Shown here: positions 18,020 through 26,151 of the stretch, piece after piece
Layout of the letters: the number at the start of each line of letters is the position of its first letter
Numbering within the stretch: the first letter of the stretch is position 1
The notes under the pieces: model-generated
Database searches by the model: none
The model's input: only the letters and a program-made list of their open reading frames with translations
What the model was told of the DNA's origin: nothing
Program-made: the position numbers and the translations under genes
From: Cytophagaceae bacterium
Lineage (GTDB): Bacteria > Bacteroidota > Bacteroidia > Cytophagales > Cytophagaceae
Direction: 5' to 3'
Length of the DNA stretch: 64,000 nt
Assembly: GCA_025455005.1 (NCBI GenBank)
Contig: JALONH010000006.1
Location: 1 to 64,000 of the forward strand

Positions 18020-19903
18020 TTAATTAATCCACTTTTTCCACCAATATTGAAATAATACTATAGACCAAATGTGGGCTTGGTCATATCCTTTACCTCTTTC
18101 GATCGAATTGCGAACGTGTTGAATATATCCTTCATCGTAAACCCCCTGTTGACGAATAAATTCATCGGATAACAATTCATCCAGTATCCACTTTTTCATT
18201 GAACCGGATAAAATGGGCATTAAAGGGATTTCAAATCCGTGTTTCGGAGCATTAACTATTTCTTGGGGTAAAATAGTCTTGAACGCTTCTCTTAAGATTC
18301 TTTTTCCTTGTTTTGGATGAATTTTGTATTCCCATGGAAGACTATTGGAAAATTCGATTAATCGATAATCGAGCATAGGTTCTCGCACTTCCACCCCATT
18401 TAACATCGACATTCTATCTACTTTTACTAACATGTCTCCTTCTAACACCCAAGCTAAATCAGCTTGTAACACTTGATTTAAATTTTTTGAATCTTTAAAA
18501 AAAGACTGCCAAGAAGTATTACGACTATCCGCTAAATGAAATGCCGAAGGATTGAAAGTAGGACTCATCATAGATGCGACCTCTGAATATATGGAACACC
18601 AAAGACCATAGCGCTCTTTCATAGAAAGTGAAAGTCCTGCTTTCATACGTTGAATTTGCCGGACTTTATTACCCCAGTAAGAACTCCGATCACTGGGTAA
18701 CAAACTCAGTAAGGGCTCTAAAGCTAGACCTATAGACATCCATATGGGTGTATGATGCGCCCAATATTCTGCTTTATGTTTATTATATCCTCCCAACAAC
18801 TCATCTGCGCCATCACCGGACAATGCTACTTTACATTTGCTTTGAATTTTCTGCGTTAAAATATACATAGCTATAGCAGATGCATCAGCGAAAGGCTCAT
18901 CCAATCCATCTAAGACATAAAAAATAGAATCCTCAATATCTTTTGTCGATATATTGTAGGTCGTATGATAGGTATTAAATTGCTTTGCTATCTTGGCTGC
19001 TAAAGCAGATTCGTCATAAAAGGAGTGATCGGAATAGCCTATAGTAAACGTTTGTAAGCCGCTATAATAAGAAGAGGCAACAGCGACAATAATAGAAGAA
19101 TCCAAACCTCCACTTAAAAATGCTCCTACCGGAACATCTGAAACTAAGCGATCACGGACTGACTGGTGAATGAGCTGCTTGAGTGTTTCTTGGGCATCCG
19201 AAAAGGATGGTGCCGGTTGTGCTTTTTGGGTTGGTATAGTATAATACGTTTCTTGTAAAATTCTTTTTTTAGATACTCGTAAAAAAGACCCCGGTGCTAC
19301 TTTACGAACCCCTTGAAATATAGAATTGGGAGAAGGGATGTAGCCATAGGTATGGTATTGAAGCAGTGAGGCCTGATCTAACTGTTTCGGAATATTATAG
19401 GCCATTACCCCTTTTAATTCTGAGGCAAAAATAAATTTATCCTCGTCTAAGAAATAGTAAAGCGGCTTTACCCCCATTCGATCCCGCACTACTAAAATAT
19501 CATGTTCTTGAAGGTCATAAAATGCAAATGCAAAGAATCCACTTAAATCTTGGAGGCAGGCTACTCCTTCATGAATTAAAGCATACAAAAGAACCTCTGT
19601 ATCGGAGTTGGTTTGAAAGGTAACGCCGTAGTTAGTTTCAAGTTTGGAACGAAGTTTTTTATAATTGAAGATTTCCCCATTAAAAATCAATTGGTACCTT
19701 CCGGTTGAGTCTTGAAATGGTTGTCGGCCCGATACCGTATCAATAATAGATAGGCGGCGGTGGCCAAGCGCTACCCTATCGTTCACATATGTCCCTCTAC
19801 CGTCCGGTCCCCTATGAGCTATCGAGTCCATACTTTTTGCTAAATTAACCATATAGAAAGCACCTATCTGATTAAAAGCATAAAGACCTGTAATACCACA
19901 CAT
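18020..19903 (-). CDS. asnB: Asparagine synthase (glutamine-hydrolysing) family protein
   Basis: A 627-aa class II glutamine amidotransferase/ATP-pyrophosphatase protein. Cys2 in [10 protein letters not shown] is the glutaminase nucleophile once Met is removed, and SGGLDSS at 264-270 is the ATP-binding loop. Its enzymatic class is clear, the substrate less so. It makes asparagine or, as in WbpS-type proteins of surface-polysaccharide loci, amidates a sugar acid or glycan precursor. Position 37 nt upstream of gmd-fcl favours the second reading. The start lies 21 nt from the divergent NlpC/P60 gene. Confidence 0.88.
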   Translation of the reverse strand: MCGITGLYAFNQIGAFYMVNLAKSMDSIAHRGPDGRGTYVNDRVALGHRRLSIIDTVSGRQPFQDSTGRYQLIFNGEIFNYKKLRSKLETNYGVTFQTNSDTEVLLYALIHEGVACLQDLSGFFAFAFYDLQEHDILVVRDRMGVKPLYYFLDEDKFIFASELKGVMAYNIPKQLDQASLLQYHTYGYIPSPNSIFQGVRKVAPGSFLRVSKKRILQETYYTIPTQKAQPAPSFSDAQETLKQLIHQSVRDRLVSDVPVGAFLSGGLDSSIIVAVASSYYSGLQTFTIGYSDHSFYDESALAAKIAKQFNTYHTTYNISTKDIEDSIFYVLDGLDEPFADASAIAMYILTQKIQSKCKVALSGDGADELLGGYNKHKAEYWAHHTPIWMSIGLALEPLLSLLPSDRSSYWGNKVRQIQRMKAGLSLSMKERYGLWCSIYSEVASMMSPTFNPSAFHLADSRNTSWQSFFKDSKNLNQVLQADLAWVLEGDMLVKVDRMSMLNGVEVREPMLDYRLIEFSNSLPWEYKIHPKQGKRILREAFKTILPQEIVNAPKHGFEIPLMPILSGSMKKWILDELLSDEFIRQQGVYDEGYIQHVRNSIERGKGYDQAHIWSIVLFQYWWKKWIN

Positions 19904-19924
19904 ATTTTTCTATAAATTTACAGC

Positions 19925-20446
19925 ATGACAAAACTACTACTATATTACTCAATATCTCTAGTATTGTTGCTATTCGGTTGTAAAAGTTCCTCAAAAAAGA
20001 ATTCTTCCTCAACTGTCACTCATTCTAAAGCACCAAAAGTAAAGTCTACAACAGAAGATAATCGAGTTGAAAAAATACTGACCACAGCCCGTTCGTATAT
20101 GGGTACACCCTATAAATTTGGAGGCACTACTAAAGCCGGAATAGACTGTTCAGGACTTGTACTTCAGTCGTTTAAATCCATTGGCATTACACTCCCTCGA
20201 ACATCAAGCGAACAAAGTAATACCGGCAAAACGATTTCTATACAACAAGTAGCCCCCGGGGATTTAGTATTTTTTACTGATAAGAAAGGAAATACAAAAA
20301 TCACACATGTTGGAATTATATCCGTCGTTCGGAATACAAGAGAAATGAAGTTCATACATGCTTCTACTAAACTTGGAGTGGTAGAGAATGATTTGATGGT
20401 AACCTACTATGAAAGTTTAATAATTAAATATGTTCGAATTTTGTAA
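19925..20446 (+). CDS. NlpC/P60 family lipoprotein, probable cell-wall peptidase
   Basis: A 173-aa lipoprotein with a signal peptide ending in LLLFGC (lipobox Cys19), then a Ser/Lys-rich linker to about residue 45. The NlpC/P60 (C40) domain has catalytic Cys75 in GIDCSGLVLQ, His128 in ITHVGII and the third polar residue His145 in FIHAST. Such enzymes cut gamma-D-Glu to diamino-acid bonds in peptidoglycan stem peptides. It is monocistronic and divergent from the asnB-like gene. The tRNA-Ala promoter overlaps its last codon and there is no terminator between them, so read-through into the tRNA is possible. Confidence 0.9.
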   Translation: MTKLLLYYSISLVLLLFGCKSSSKKNSSSTVTHSKAPKVKSTTEDNRVEKILTTARSYMGTPYKFGGTTKAGIDCSGLVLQSFKSIGITLPRTSSEQSNTGKTISIQQVAPGDLVFFTDKKGNTKITHVGIISVVRNTREMKFIHASTKLGVVENDLMVTYYESLIIKYVRIL

Positions 20447-20470
20447 TCTGCCCTAGGTTTCGCATATTTG
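20440..20470 (+). promoter_or_regulatory. Promoter of tRNA-Ala
   Basis: TTTG (20440-20443), a 19-nt spacer, CATATTTG (20463-20470), close to the Bacteroidota consensus. The -33 box overlaps the last sense codon of the lipoprotein gene, and the -7 box ends 10 nt before the mature tRNA. Confidence 0.6.
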
Positions 20471-20480
20471 TTTGCTTAAT

Positions 20481-20554
<74 letters not shown>

Positions 20555-20642
20555 CATCCCTTTTTAATTAACTTTTTTTCCAATTTTAACTCAGATTGAT
20601 TATATTGTAATAGGTTATTTACTGTAGCTTTTTTCTTTATTT

Positions 20643-22073
20643 ATGTCTAAGCTCAAAAACATTATTAAACAGTTAACAACGAAGGATTATACGGCTATAT
20701 ATGATTCCTTGATTAACAGTAGTGCAGAGAAGTCGGCCTACTTATTAAAGTTCATGCGAGAAAAACACCTTTCGGATGCCAAAATAATGGAAGAGTTGGA
20801 TGTAAACACAAATGCTTATTACACTTTACGCTCTCGACTTAATCAAAAAATTGAAGAATATCTAGTCCAACAAATGGAAAGCCCGAGGACTTCGTTGATT
20901 AAGAAAGTCGCTACCATTCATGAGATTATTTTTACTAAAAAACGTGCGATAGCGATTGCTACATTGAAAAAACTTGAAAAAGAACTTCTGGATTATGACC
21001 TTTCTAATGAACTAACGATTGTTTACAAGACGTTAAAAAAGTTGTTAATCTATACACCTGAAGACCATTTCGCTTATTCTCAAGCCTATAACAAACATGT
21101 AGCCTACATGTTAGCCTTAGATAAAGCGGAAGATTTGTTAGGCGCTTATTTTAAAAAATACGGTGAATATTACTTATCCAACGAAGAGACAGACAAGATT
21201 GGATTATCTCTTTTAAAAGAAGAGATGAACAATGTATCGAACCTCTATCAATCGCACCGATTGTATGTATACCAATCTTTTATCAACTGTTTTCATTCAC
21301 TAGTCATAGATAAGACAGCGGATTCGAGTTTTGAAGAAGTATTCGATAAAATTCAAACCATTTTTGATTCTTATTATTTGGATGCCCATTATTACCACTT
21401 AATATTGGTGTTAGAATATTTAAGAATTGAATACTATCAACTTTCCGATACTGGGAAACTAGAAAAAGCAATGGAAGACATCAATGAATCCGTTCCTACA
21501 TTAGTTTCTAATTACTATCTGTACACTTTCGCGCCTAAAATTCTATTAATAAAGCAGCAATTTGCATTGCGTCAACGTACTGAAAAGCTTTTATATGAAG
21601 AGAACAAAACGTTGTTTGAAGACTATGAAATCAATAAAATAAATATTCCCGAGTATATTATCTACTCTATGTATCGTATCACGTCTTGTTACTACATTGG
21701 CAAATACGATGAAGCATCTAAACTAATCAACCAATTATTAAACGATACTTCTTTAAAAAAATACCCTAAAGCTTTGGTTGAGATTAAACTTTTTCTGTGT
21801 TTACAATATGCCATCTTAAAAGATGGCGACCTCTTTCAACAGTTAATCAATAGTATACAACGACAAATTCGGATGATGGGAAAAGAGGATTGTCAGCATG
21901 CTGTTATCATCACAAAACTGTTAAAGGCTTCGTTTCAAGAGAATAGCAAAGCCAAACGCTTAAAATTACAAAGTCATTTACAACGCCTACAACCGGTTCT
22001 ACCATCCTATTACTCCCCTTTTCATTTTATAGCACTCGATGTTACTTTAGTCGATTTGCTATGCGAAAAGTAG
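20643..22073 (+). CDS. Hypothetical helical protein
   Basis: A 476-aa protein I do not recognise. It is Lys/Leu/Tyr-rich and looks almost entirely alpha-helical, with repeated short helices reminiscent of TPR-like solenoids (SKLINQLLNDTSLKKYPKAL is an example). There are few glycines or prolines. No signal peptide, membrane segment or catalytic motif is visible, so a cytoplasmic scaffold is the most that can be inferred. The N-terminal 80 residues (IMEELDVNTNAYYTLRSRLN) could form a helix-turn-helix. It has only one CCGG in 1431 nt, unlike most neighbours. It follows tRNA-Ala and converges with a lone response regulator. Confidence 0.6.
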   Translation: MSKLKNIIKQLTTKDYTAIYDSLINSSAEKSAYLLKFMREKHLSDAKIMEELDVNTNAYYTLRSRLNQKIEEYLVQQMESPRTSLIKKVATIHEIIFTKKRAIAIATLKKLEKELLDYDLSNELTIVYKTLKKLLIYTPEDHFAYSQAYNKHVAYMLALDKAEDLLGAYFKKYGEYYLSNEETDKIGLSLLKEEMNNVSNLYQSHRLYVYQSFINCFHSLVIDKTADSSFEEVFDKIQTIFDSYYLDAHYYHLILVLEYLRIEYYQLSDTGKLEKAMEDINESVPTLVSNYYLYTFAPKILLIKQQFALRQRTEKLLYEENKTLFEDYEINKINIPEYIIYSMYRITSCYYIGKYDEASKLINQLLNDTSLKKYPKALVEIKLFLCLQYAILKDGDLFQQLINSIQRQIRMMGKEDCQHAVIITKLLKASFQENSKAKRLKLQSHLQRLQPVLPSYYSPFHFIALDVTLVDLLCEK

Positions 22074-22085
22074 CTAATAGGTACT

Positions 22086-22508
22086 CTACATTTTTTTAAG
22101 GTTATCTTGAGTCAAGGGTTTGTTAATGTATTTGACAACAAATTTATTTTTTTTTGCTTTTTGTAAATCCATGGGATTAAGAGAGGAAGTCAACATAACG
22201 ACTTTGCAATGCGCTTTAATTAATTCAGATAGTTTATCGAATTCCTCTAAAAATTGAAATCCATCCATTAGCGGCATATCGATATCCAAAAATATCACAT
22301 CCGGCAAATATAAATCTAAAGAGGCTTTTGCTAACTTTTCTATATTTTTTAGAAATTCAATAGCACTGCGAGCACCTGAATGAACGAAAATATGTTCACA
22401 TATACCCGCTGCTTCAATCATTTTTTGATTAATTAGATTATCAATCTCATTATCGTCTACCAGCATTACTGCGTGGTACTTTTTATCGGTTAACTCTTTC
22501 GATTTCAT
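22086..22508 (-). CDS. Single-domain response regulator
   Basis: A 140-aa receiver-only (CheY-like) protein. The acidic pocket D18-D19 (LVDDNEID), the phosphoacceptor D75 (FLDIDMPLMDG), the switch T107 (MLTSS) and K130 (INKPL) are all present, so it should be phosphorylatable. There is no output domain, so signalling must go through a partner protein. No histidine kinase is nearby. It ends 12 nt from the convergent 476-aa orphan. The receiver type with L-x-x-D-D-N-E-I-D-N is common in Bacteroidota phosphorelays. Confidence 0.9.
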   Translation of the reverse strand: MKSKELTDKKYHAVMLVDDNEIDNLINQKMIEAAGICEHIFVHSGARSAIEFLKNIEKLAKASLDLYLPDVIFLDIDMPLMDGFQFLEEFDKLSELIKAHCKVVMLTSSLNPMDLQKAKKNKFVVKYINKPLTQDNLKKM

Positions 22509-22549
22509 AAAAAAATTTCGGTTGTATTATTATTCAATTTAACAAATTG

Positions 22550-24088
22550 CTAATAAAAATCAAATCGAATACCTTGTGCCAAAGGTAATTCCTCTCCGTA
22601 ATTAATAGTATTGGTTTGTCTACGCATGTAAAATTTCCATGCATCTGAACCTGATTCACGTCCACCGCCGGTTTCTTTTTCACCCCCAAAAGCGCCTCCT
22701 ATCTCTGCGCCTGACGTTCCAATATTTACATTGGCTATCCCACAATCTGATCCTTTAGCAGATAAAAACAACTCCATTTCTCTAATATTTTGAGTAAAAA
22801 TAGCTGAAGACAATCCCTGGGGCACATTATTTTGTAATGTTATTGCCTCCTCTATTGAACCACTATAAGACATTATATAAAGTATTGGAGCAAATGTTTC
22901 TTGTTGAACGGTAGGTGTATTTCCCTGTACTTCTATAATGGTCGGTACTACATAATTCCCATTTAGAACTTTACCTCCATAACAAAGTTTCCCTCCTTCA
23001 GCTAAACTACTCGTTATAGCTTTAGTATATTGTAATACTGCCGCAGCATCGATTAAAGGACCAACCAATGTAGACGAATCCATAGGATTACCTATTGATA
23101 ATTGTTTGTAAACATCCAGTAAGCGGTTTTTAATTCGTTCCAGTATAGAGGCATGAACGATCAGTCGGCGAGTTGAAGTACACCGCTGCCCGGCTGTTCC
23201 AACCGCCCCAAATACGATGGCACGAATCGCCAATTCTATATTTGCTTCCGGCGTTACAATGATGGCATTATTACCTCCTAATTCAAGTAAGGCTTTCCCG
23301 AAGCGTTGCGCTACGTCCATATTCACTTGTCTACCCATAGAGACCGATCCTGTAGCGGATACGAGTGCAACTCGAGTATCTTTAGCTAACCAACTACCTT
23401 GTGCAGCCCCACCTTGAAACAGTTGTAAAACTCCGGAAGGTATTTCCGTATCGATAAGAACAGTCTGTACAATATGCATACAAGCGATAGCTGTTAAAGG
23501 CGTTTTTTCAGAGGGCTTCCATACACATACATTACCACACACGAGCGCAATCATGGCATTCCAGGCCCAAACGGCGGCGGGGAAATTAAATGCAGAAATA
23601 ATCCCAACGACACCTATAGGATGGTATTGCTCCATCATACGGTGTTGGGGACGTTCTGAATGCATACTTAATCCATACAGTTGACGGGAAAGTCCCACAG
23701 AAAATTCACAGATATCAATAATTTCTTGTACTTCACCTAAACTTTCTTGAAGTAGTTTGCCGGTTTCATACGTAATTAGGATGGCTAATGCTTCTTTATT
23801 TTTTCGGAATTCTTCCCCTATTTTCCGCACTATCTCTCCTCTCTTCGGAGCCGGCATCCAGCTCCAAGCTTCAAAGGCATGCGCGGCATCTATCATAATT
23901 TTCTCGTAAGAAGTTGGAGTCGATTCGTAGACTTTGCCTAACAATGTATTGTCAATGGGTGATTTTTTTTCCACTAATCGAGAATGGGAAATATCACCAA
24001 ACGAGCCTTTCGTATTCATACACGAAGGGTGTGGCGAATCTATTTTAAAATGACGAATTATTTTGGCTATTTCTAAAGAATCAATCAT
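22550..24088 (-). CDS. Aldehyde dehydrogenase family protein (ALDH7-like)
   Basis: A 512-aa NAD(P)-dependent aldehyde dehydrogenase. Catalytic Cys303 is in GQRCTSTRR and Glu269 in LELGGNNA. The motifs PIGVVGIISAFNFP and TGSVSMGRQV are intact. The C-terminal GGEKETGGGRESGSDAWKFY is typical of ALDH7 (alpha-aminoadipic semialdehyde dehydrogenase, lysine catabolism), which is the likely but unproved substrate. The frame extends 19 codons further, but that extension runs into the degQ terminator stem and looks hydrophobic and unrelated, so I place the start at the ATG at 24088. It appears monocistronic. Confidence 0.88.
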   Translation of the reverse strand: MIDSLEIAKIIRHFKIDSPHPSCMNTKGSFGDISHSRLVEKKSPIDNTLLGKVYESTPTSYEKIMIDAAHAFEAWSWMPAPKRGEIVRKIGEEFRKNKEALAILITYETGKLLQESLGEVQEIIDICEFSVGLSRQLYGLSMHSERPQHRMMEQYHPIGVVGIISAFNFPAAVWAWNAMIALVCGNVCVWKPSEKTPLTAIACMHIVQTVLIDTEIPSGVLQLFQGGAAQGSWLAKDTRVALVSATGSVSMGRQVNMDVAQRFGKALLELGGNNAIIVTPEANIELAIRAIVFGAVGTAGQRCTSTRRLIVHASILERIKNRLLDVYKQLSIGNPMDSSTLVGPLIDAAAVLQYTKAITSSLAEGGKLCYGGKVLNGNYVVPTIIEVQGNTPTVQQETFAPILYIMSYSGSIEEAITLQNNVPQGLSSAIFTQNIREMELFLSAKGSDCGIANVNIGTSGAEIGGAFGGEKETGGGRESGSDAWKFYMRRQTNTINYGEELPLAQGIRFDFY

Positions 24089-24122
24089 AAGGAATTGTAC
24101 GAAAAGGGATGAGGATAAGATT

Positions 24123-24155
24123 AAAAAAGCGAGACAAATATACATTCATCTCGCT
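24123..24155 (-). terminator. Terminator of degQ
   Basis: AGCGAGA (24128-24134) and TCTCGCT (24149-24155) form a 7-bp stem. On the minus strand a run of six T follows. It lies 22 nt after the degQ stop and within the unlikely 5' extension of the aldehyde dehydrogenase frame. Confidence 0.75.
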
Positions 24156-24176
24156 ATTTTAAGGATTTAGATTTAG

Positions 24177-25643
24177 TTACCAACCAATACCATAATATTC
24201 TCTTTTCCCATCCGGGTAAATGCCTTCCATTAAAACACCTCCACCACTACTAGTTGTTTCTAAAATTTTAATTACATCTTCCGGAGAACGAACCGGTTTT
24301 TTATCAATAGATGTAATGATAAAACCTTCTCTCACCCCGGCCTCTTTTAGTTTACCACTATACAATCGAACGACTTTAGCTCCGCCGGATAGTTCTAATA
24401 TACTTAATTCTGTACTAACTACGGGTTGTAGATCAGCACCCAGTTTCGCTTTTACTGAATGGTCATCTTTTTGGACCAAAGCCGTTTCACCTAATTTGTT
24501 TTTTAATACCGCTGTCGTTTTATATTCTTTTTCTTTTCGAATGTATGAAATATTTAATTTATCCCCCGGTCTATACCGCGCCACCACTTCCTGTAATTGC
24601 GAAGTGGAAGAAATGGTAATGCCATTTATTTCCGTTACTATATCACCTATTTTAATACCGGCTTGATCCGCTGCACTACCTTGATTGACTCCATTGATAT
24701 AAACGCCTTGAACAAATTCTACCGCTTTTTCTTTCGCTAATTCTGTTGTCATGTCTTGAATAACAATACCTAAGAGACCTCTTTGAACTTGTCCATAATT
24801 GATTAAATCATCAATTACTTTTTTTACAAGTGACACAGGGACCGCAAAGGAGTAACCGGCATATGCTCCGGTAGGACTGGCAATAGCCGTATTAATACCG
24901 ATTAATTCCCCTTTTAGATTAACCAAGGCGCCACCTGAATTACCGGGATTGACAACAGCATCGGTTTGTAAAAATGACTCTATCGCTAAATTATCTTTGT
25001 CTCTTAATATATTAATACTTCTTGTTTTGGCAGAAATAATTCCTGCGGTCACCGTTGAGGTAAGATTAAACGGATTACCTACAGCCAAAACCCATTCTCC
25101 TACTCGTACTACATCTGAGTTTCCGTACTTAACAAATGGTAAGCCTTTTTCTTCAATTTTTATCAGTGCTAAATCAGTAGTAGGATCGGTTCCAATTAAT
25201 TTACCTTCAAAGGTACGTTTGTCATTTAAGACTACTTGAATTTTAGTTGCATTCTCGACCACATGGTTATTTGTTACAATGTACCCTTCACCGGTAATAA
25301 TAACTCCTGACCCACTCGCTTCTCTAGGCTGATCACTATAGCCATAAGGATCGCCATAAAAATAGCGAAACATTTCCTCTTGTCTGTTTTTAGGAGCTCG
25401 AGTAGTTTCCGGAATATAGGTGGTTTTGATGTGTACTACAGCAGGCGTTGTCACATCTGCCGCATATAAGAAATTAAGACCTTCCGGAACTATAACTTGT
25501 GCGGTATCATATTTAGCTAAGGCTACCTGTTGCTGATGTTCAGAAGAAATAAAAGTAGTAGAAGAGTCTATCCATCGATATCCGGCGATGGCTAAAATTG
25601 CACTCGTCAAAGAAAGTGCGGCAAGTTTTAATGTTGCATTCAT
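24177..25643 (-). CDS. degQ: Do-family periplasmic serine protease (HtrA/DegQ)
   Basis: A 488-aa HtrA protein. The N-terminal hydrophobic segment (about 7-21) is a signal peptide or anchor. The trypsin-like domain has the triad H127 (NNHVV), D157 (TTDLAL) and S236 (NPGNSGGAL). Two PDZ domains follow, at about 275-370 (GLLGIVIQDM, AGIKIGDIVTEING) and 400-488. It degrades or refolds damaged envelope proteins. It is monocistronic with its own terminator. The roughly 150-nt leader upstream contains two mutually exclusive hairpins (25752-25771). Confidence 0.95.
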   Translation of the reverse strand: MNATLKLAALSLTSAILAIAGYRWIDSSTTFISSEHQQQVALAKYDTAQVIVPEGLNFLYAADVTTPAVVHIKTTYIPETTRAPKNRQEEMFRYFYGDPYGYSDQPREASGSGVIITGEGYIVTNNHVVENATKIQVVLNDKRTFEGKLIGTDPTTDLALIKIEEKGLPFVKYGNSDVVRVGEWVLAVGNPFNLTSTVTAGIISAKTRSINILRDKDNLAIESFLQTDAVVNPGNSGGALVNLKGELIGINTAIASPTGAYAGYSFAVPVSLVKKVIDDLINYGQVQRGLLGIVIQDMTTELAKEKAVEFVQGVYINGVNQGSAADQAGIKIGDIVTEINGITISSTSQLQEVVARYRPGDKLNISYIRKEKEYKTTAVLKNKLGETALVQKDDHSVKAKLGADLQPVVSTELSILELSGGAKVVRLYSGKLKEAGVREGFIITSIDKKPVRSPEDVIKILETTSSGGGVLMEGIYPDGKREYYGIGW

Positions 25644-25936
25644 AAGTAGTCAATTAGTAAATCTTCTATGTAAACGTTTAACTTAAACAATTTATTTTCA
25701 ACCCGCAAACGCGAAATGTCTCTCGTTTTGAAACAGGTTGCACCACCCAAAGGTCAGCTTCTGACCAGAAGATGTTTACTATCAATTGAAAAAATTATAC
25801 CAAAAGTAAAAAGCTGAAACTTTGTCCGATATCGGCTGGAGGAGGCAGTAACTATAACCTATCGTACAAGTATTGTTTTGACATTGTGCTACTTAAAAAA
25901 ACATTACCCTTGATTACAAAAAAATACGGCAGAGCT
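25644..25936. other. Intergenic leader between degQ and tRNA-Asn
   Basis: I see no coding sequence. Minus-strand -7 box TACTTTTG lies at 25808-25801, without a clear -33 box, and could start degQ transcription. Between it and degQ are two overlapping inverted repeats. GGTCAG-CTT-CTGACC (25752-25766) and CTTCTG-AC-CAGAAG (25758-25771) cannot form together. They could act as alternative RNA hairpins or as a protein-binding palindrome. Confidence 0.4.
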
Positions 25937-25968
25937 ATTGGACAAACCAAACTATTATACTAATATTG
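25937..25968 (+). promoter_or_regulatory. Promoter of tRNA-Asn
   Basis: ATTG (25937-25940), a 20-nt spacer, TAATATTG (25961-25968). This matches the consensus apart from one base in each box. It ends 27 nt before the mature tRNA. Confidence 0.6.
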
Positions 25969-25995
25969 CAATCCCAATTGACGAATACGTCAAAT

Positions 25996-26069
25996 TCCTC
26001 CTTAGCTCAGCTGGTTAGAGCACATGACTGTTAATCATGGGGTCCTTGGTTCGAGCCCAAGAGGGGGAG
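25996..26069 (+). tRNA. tRNA-Asn (GTT anticodon)
   Basis: A 74-nt cloverleaf. Acceptor TCCTCCT pairs with AGGGGGA (one G-U). The D-arm is GCTCAGCTGGTTAGAGC. The anticodon stem CATGA/TCATG holds CTGTTAA with anticodon GTT, for AAC/AAU. The T-arm is CTTGG-TTCGAGC-CCAAG. The discriminator is G and CCA is not encoded. A strong terminator follows at once. Confidence 0.97.
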
Positions 26070-26070
26070 C

Positions 26071-26100
26071 AAAGCCGCTACAAGCGGCTTTTTTGTTTTT
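26071..26100 (+). terminator. Terminator of tRNA-Asn
   Basis: AAGCCGCT (26072-26079), loop ACA, AGCGGCTT (26083-26090), then a T-rich tail. The tail also supplies the TTTG -33 box of the next promoter. Confidence 0.9.
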
Positions 26101-26122
26101 ATAGTGTTCTATCCTATTTTTG
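26092..26122 (+). promoter_or_regulatory. Promoter of the T9SS pseudogene
   Basis: TTTG (26092-26095), a 19-nt spacer, TATTTTTG (26115-26122), a perfect Bacteroidota consensus in front of a decayed gene. The -33 box is inside the T-tail of the tRNA-Asn terminator. Confidence 0.6.
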
Positions 26123-26151
26123 TATTAATTTTACATTTATTTGTAAAATTA

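Noticed and set aside
24089-24145. N-terminal extension of the aldehyde dehydrogenase
   Set aside because: Overlaps the degQ terminator stem and is not conserved in the family.
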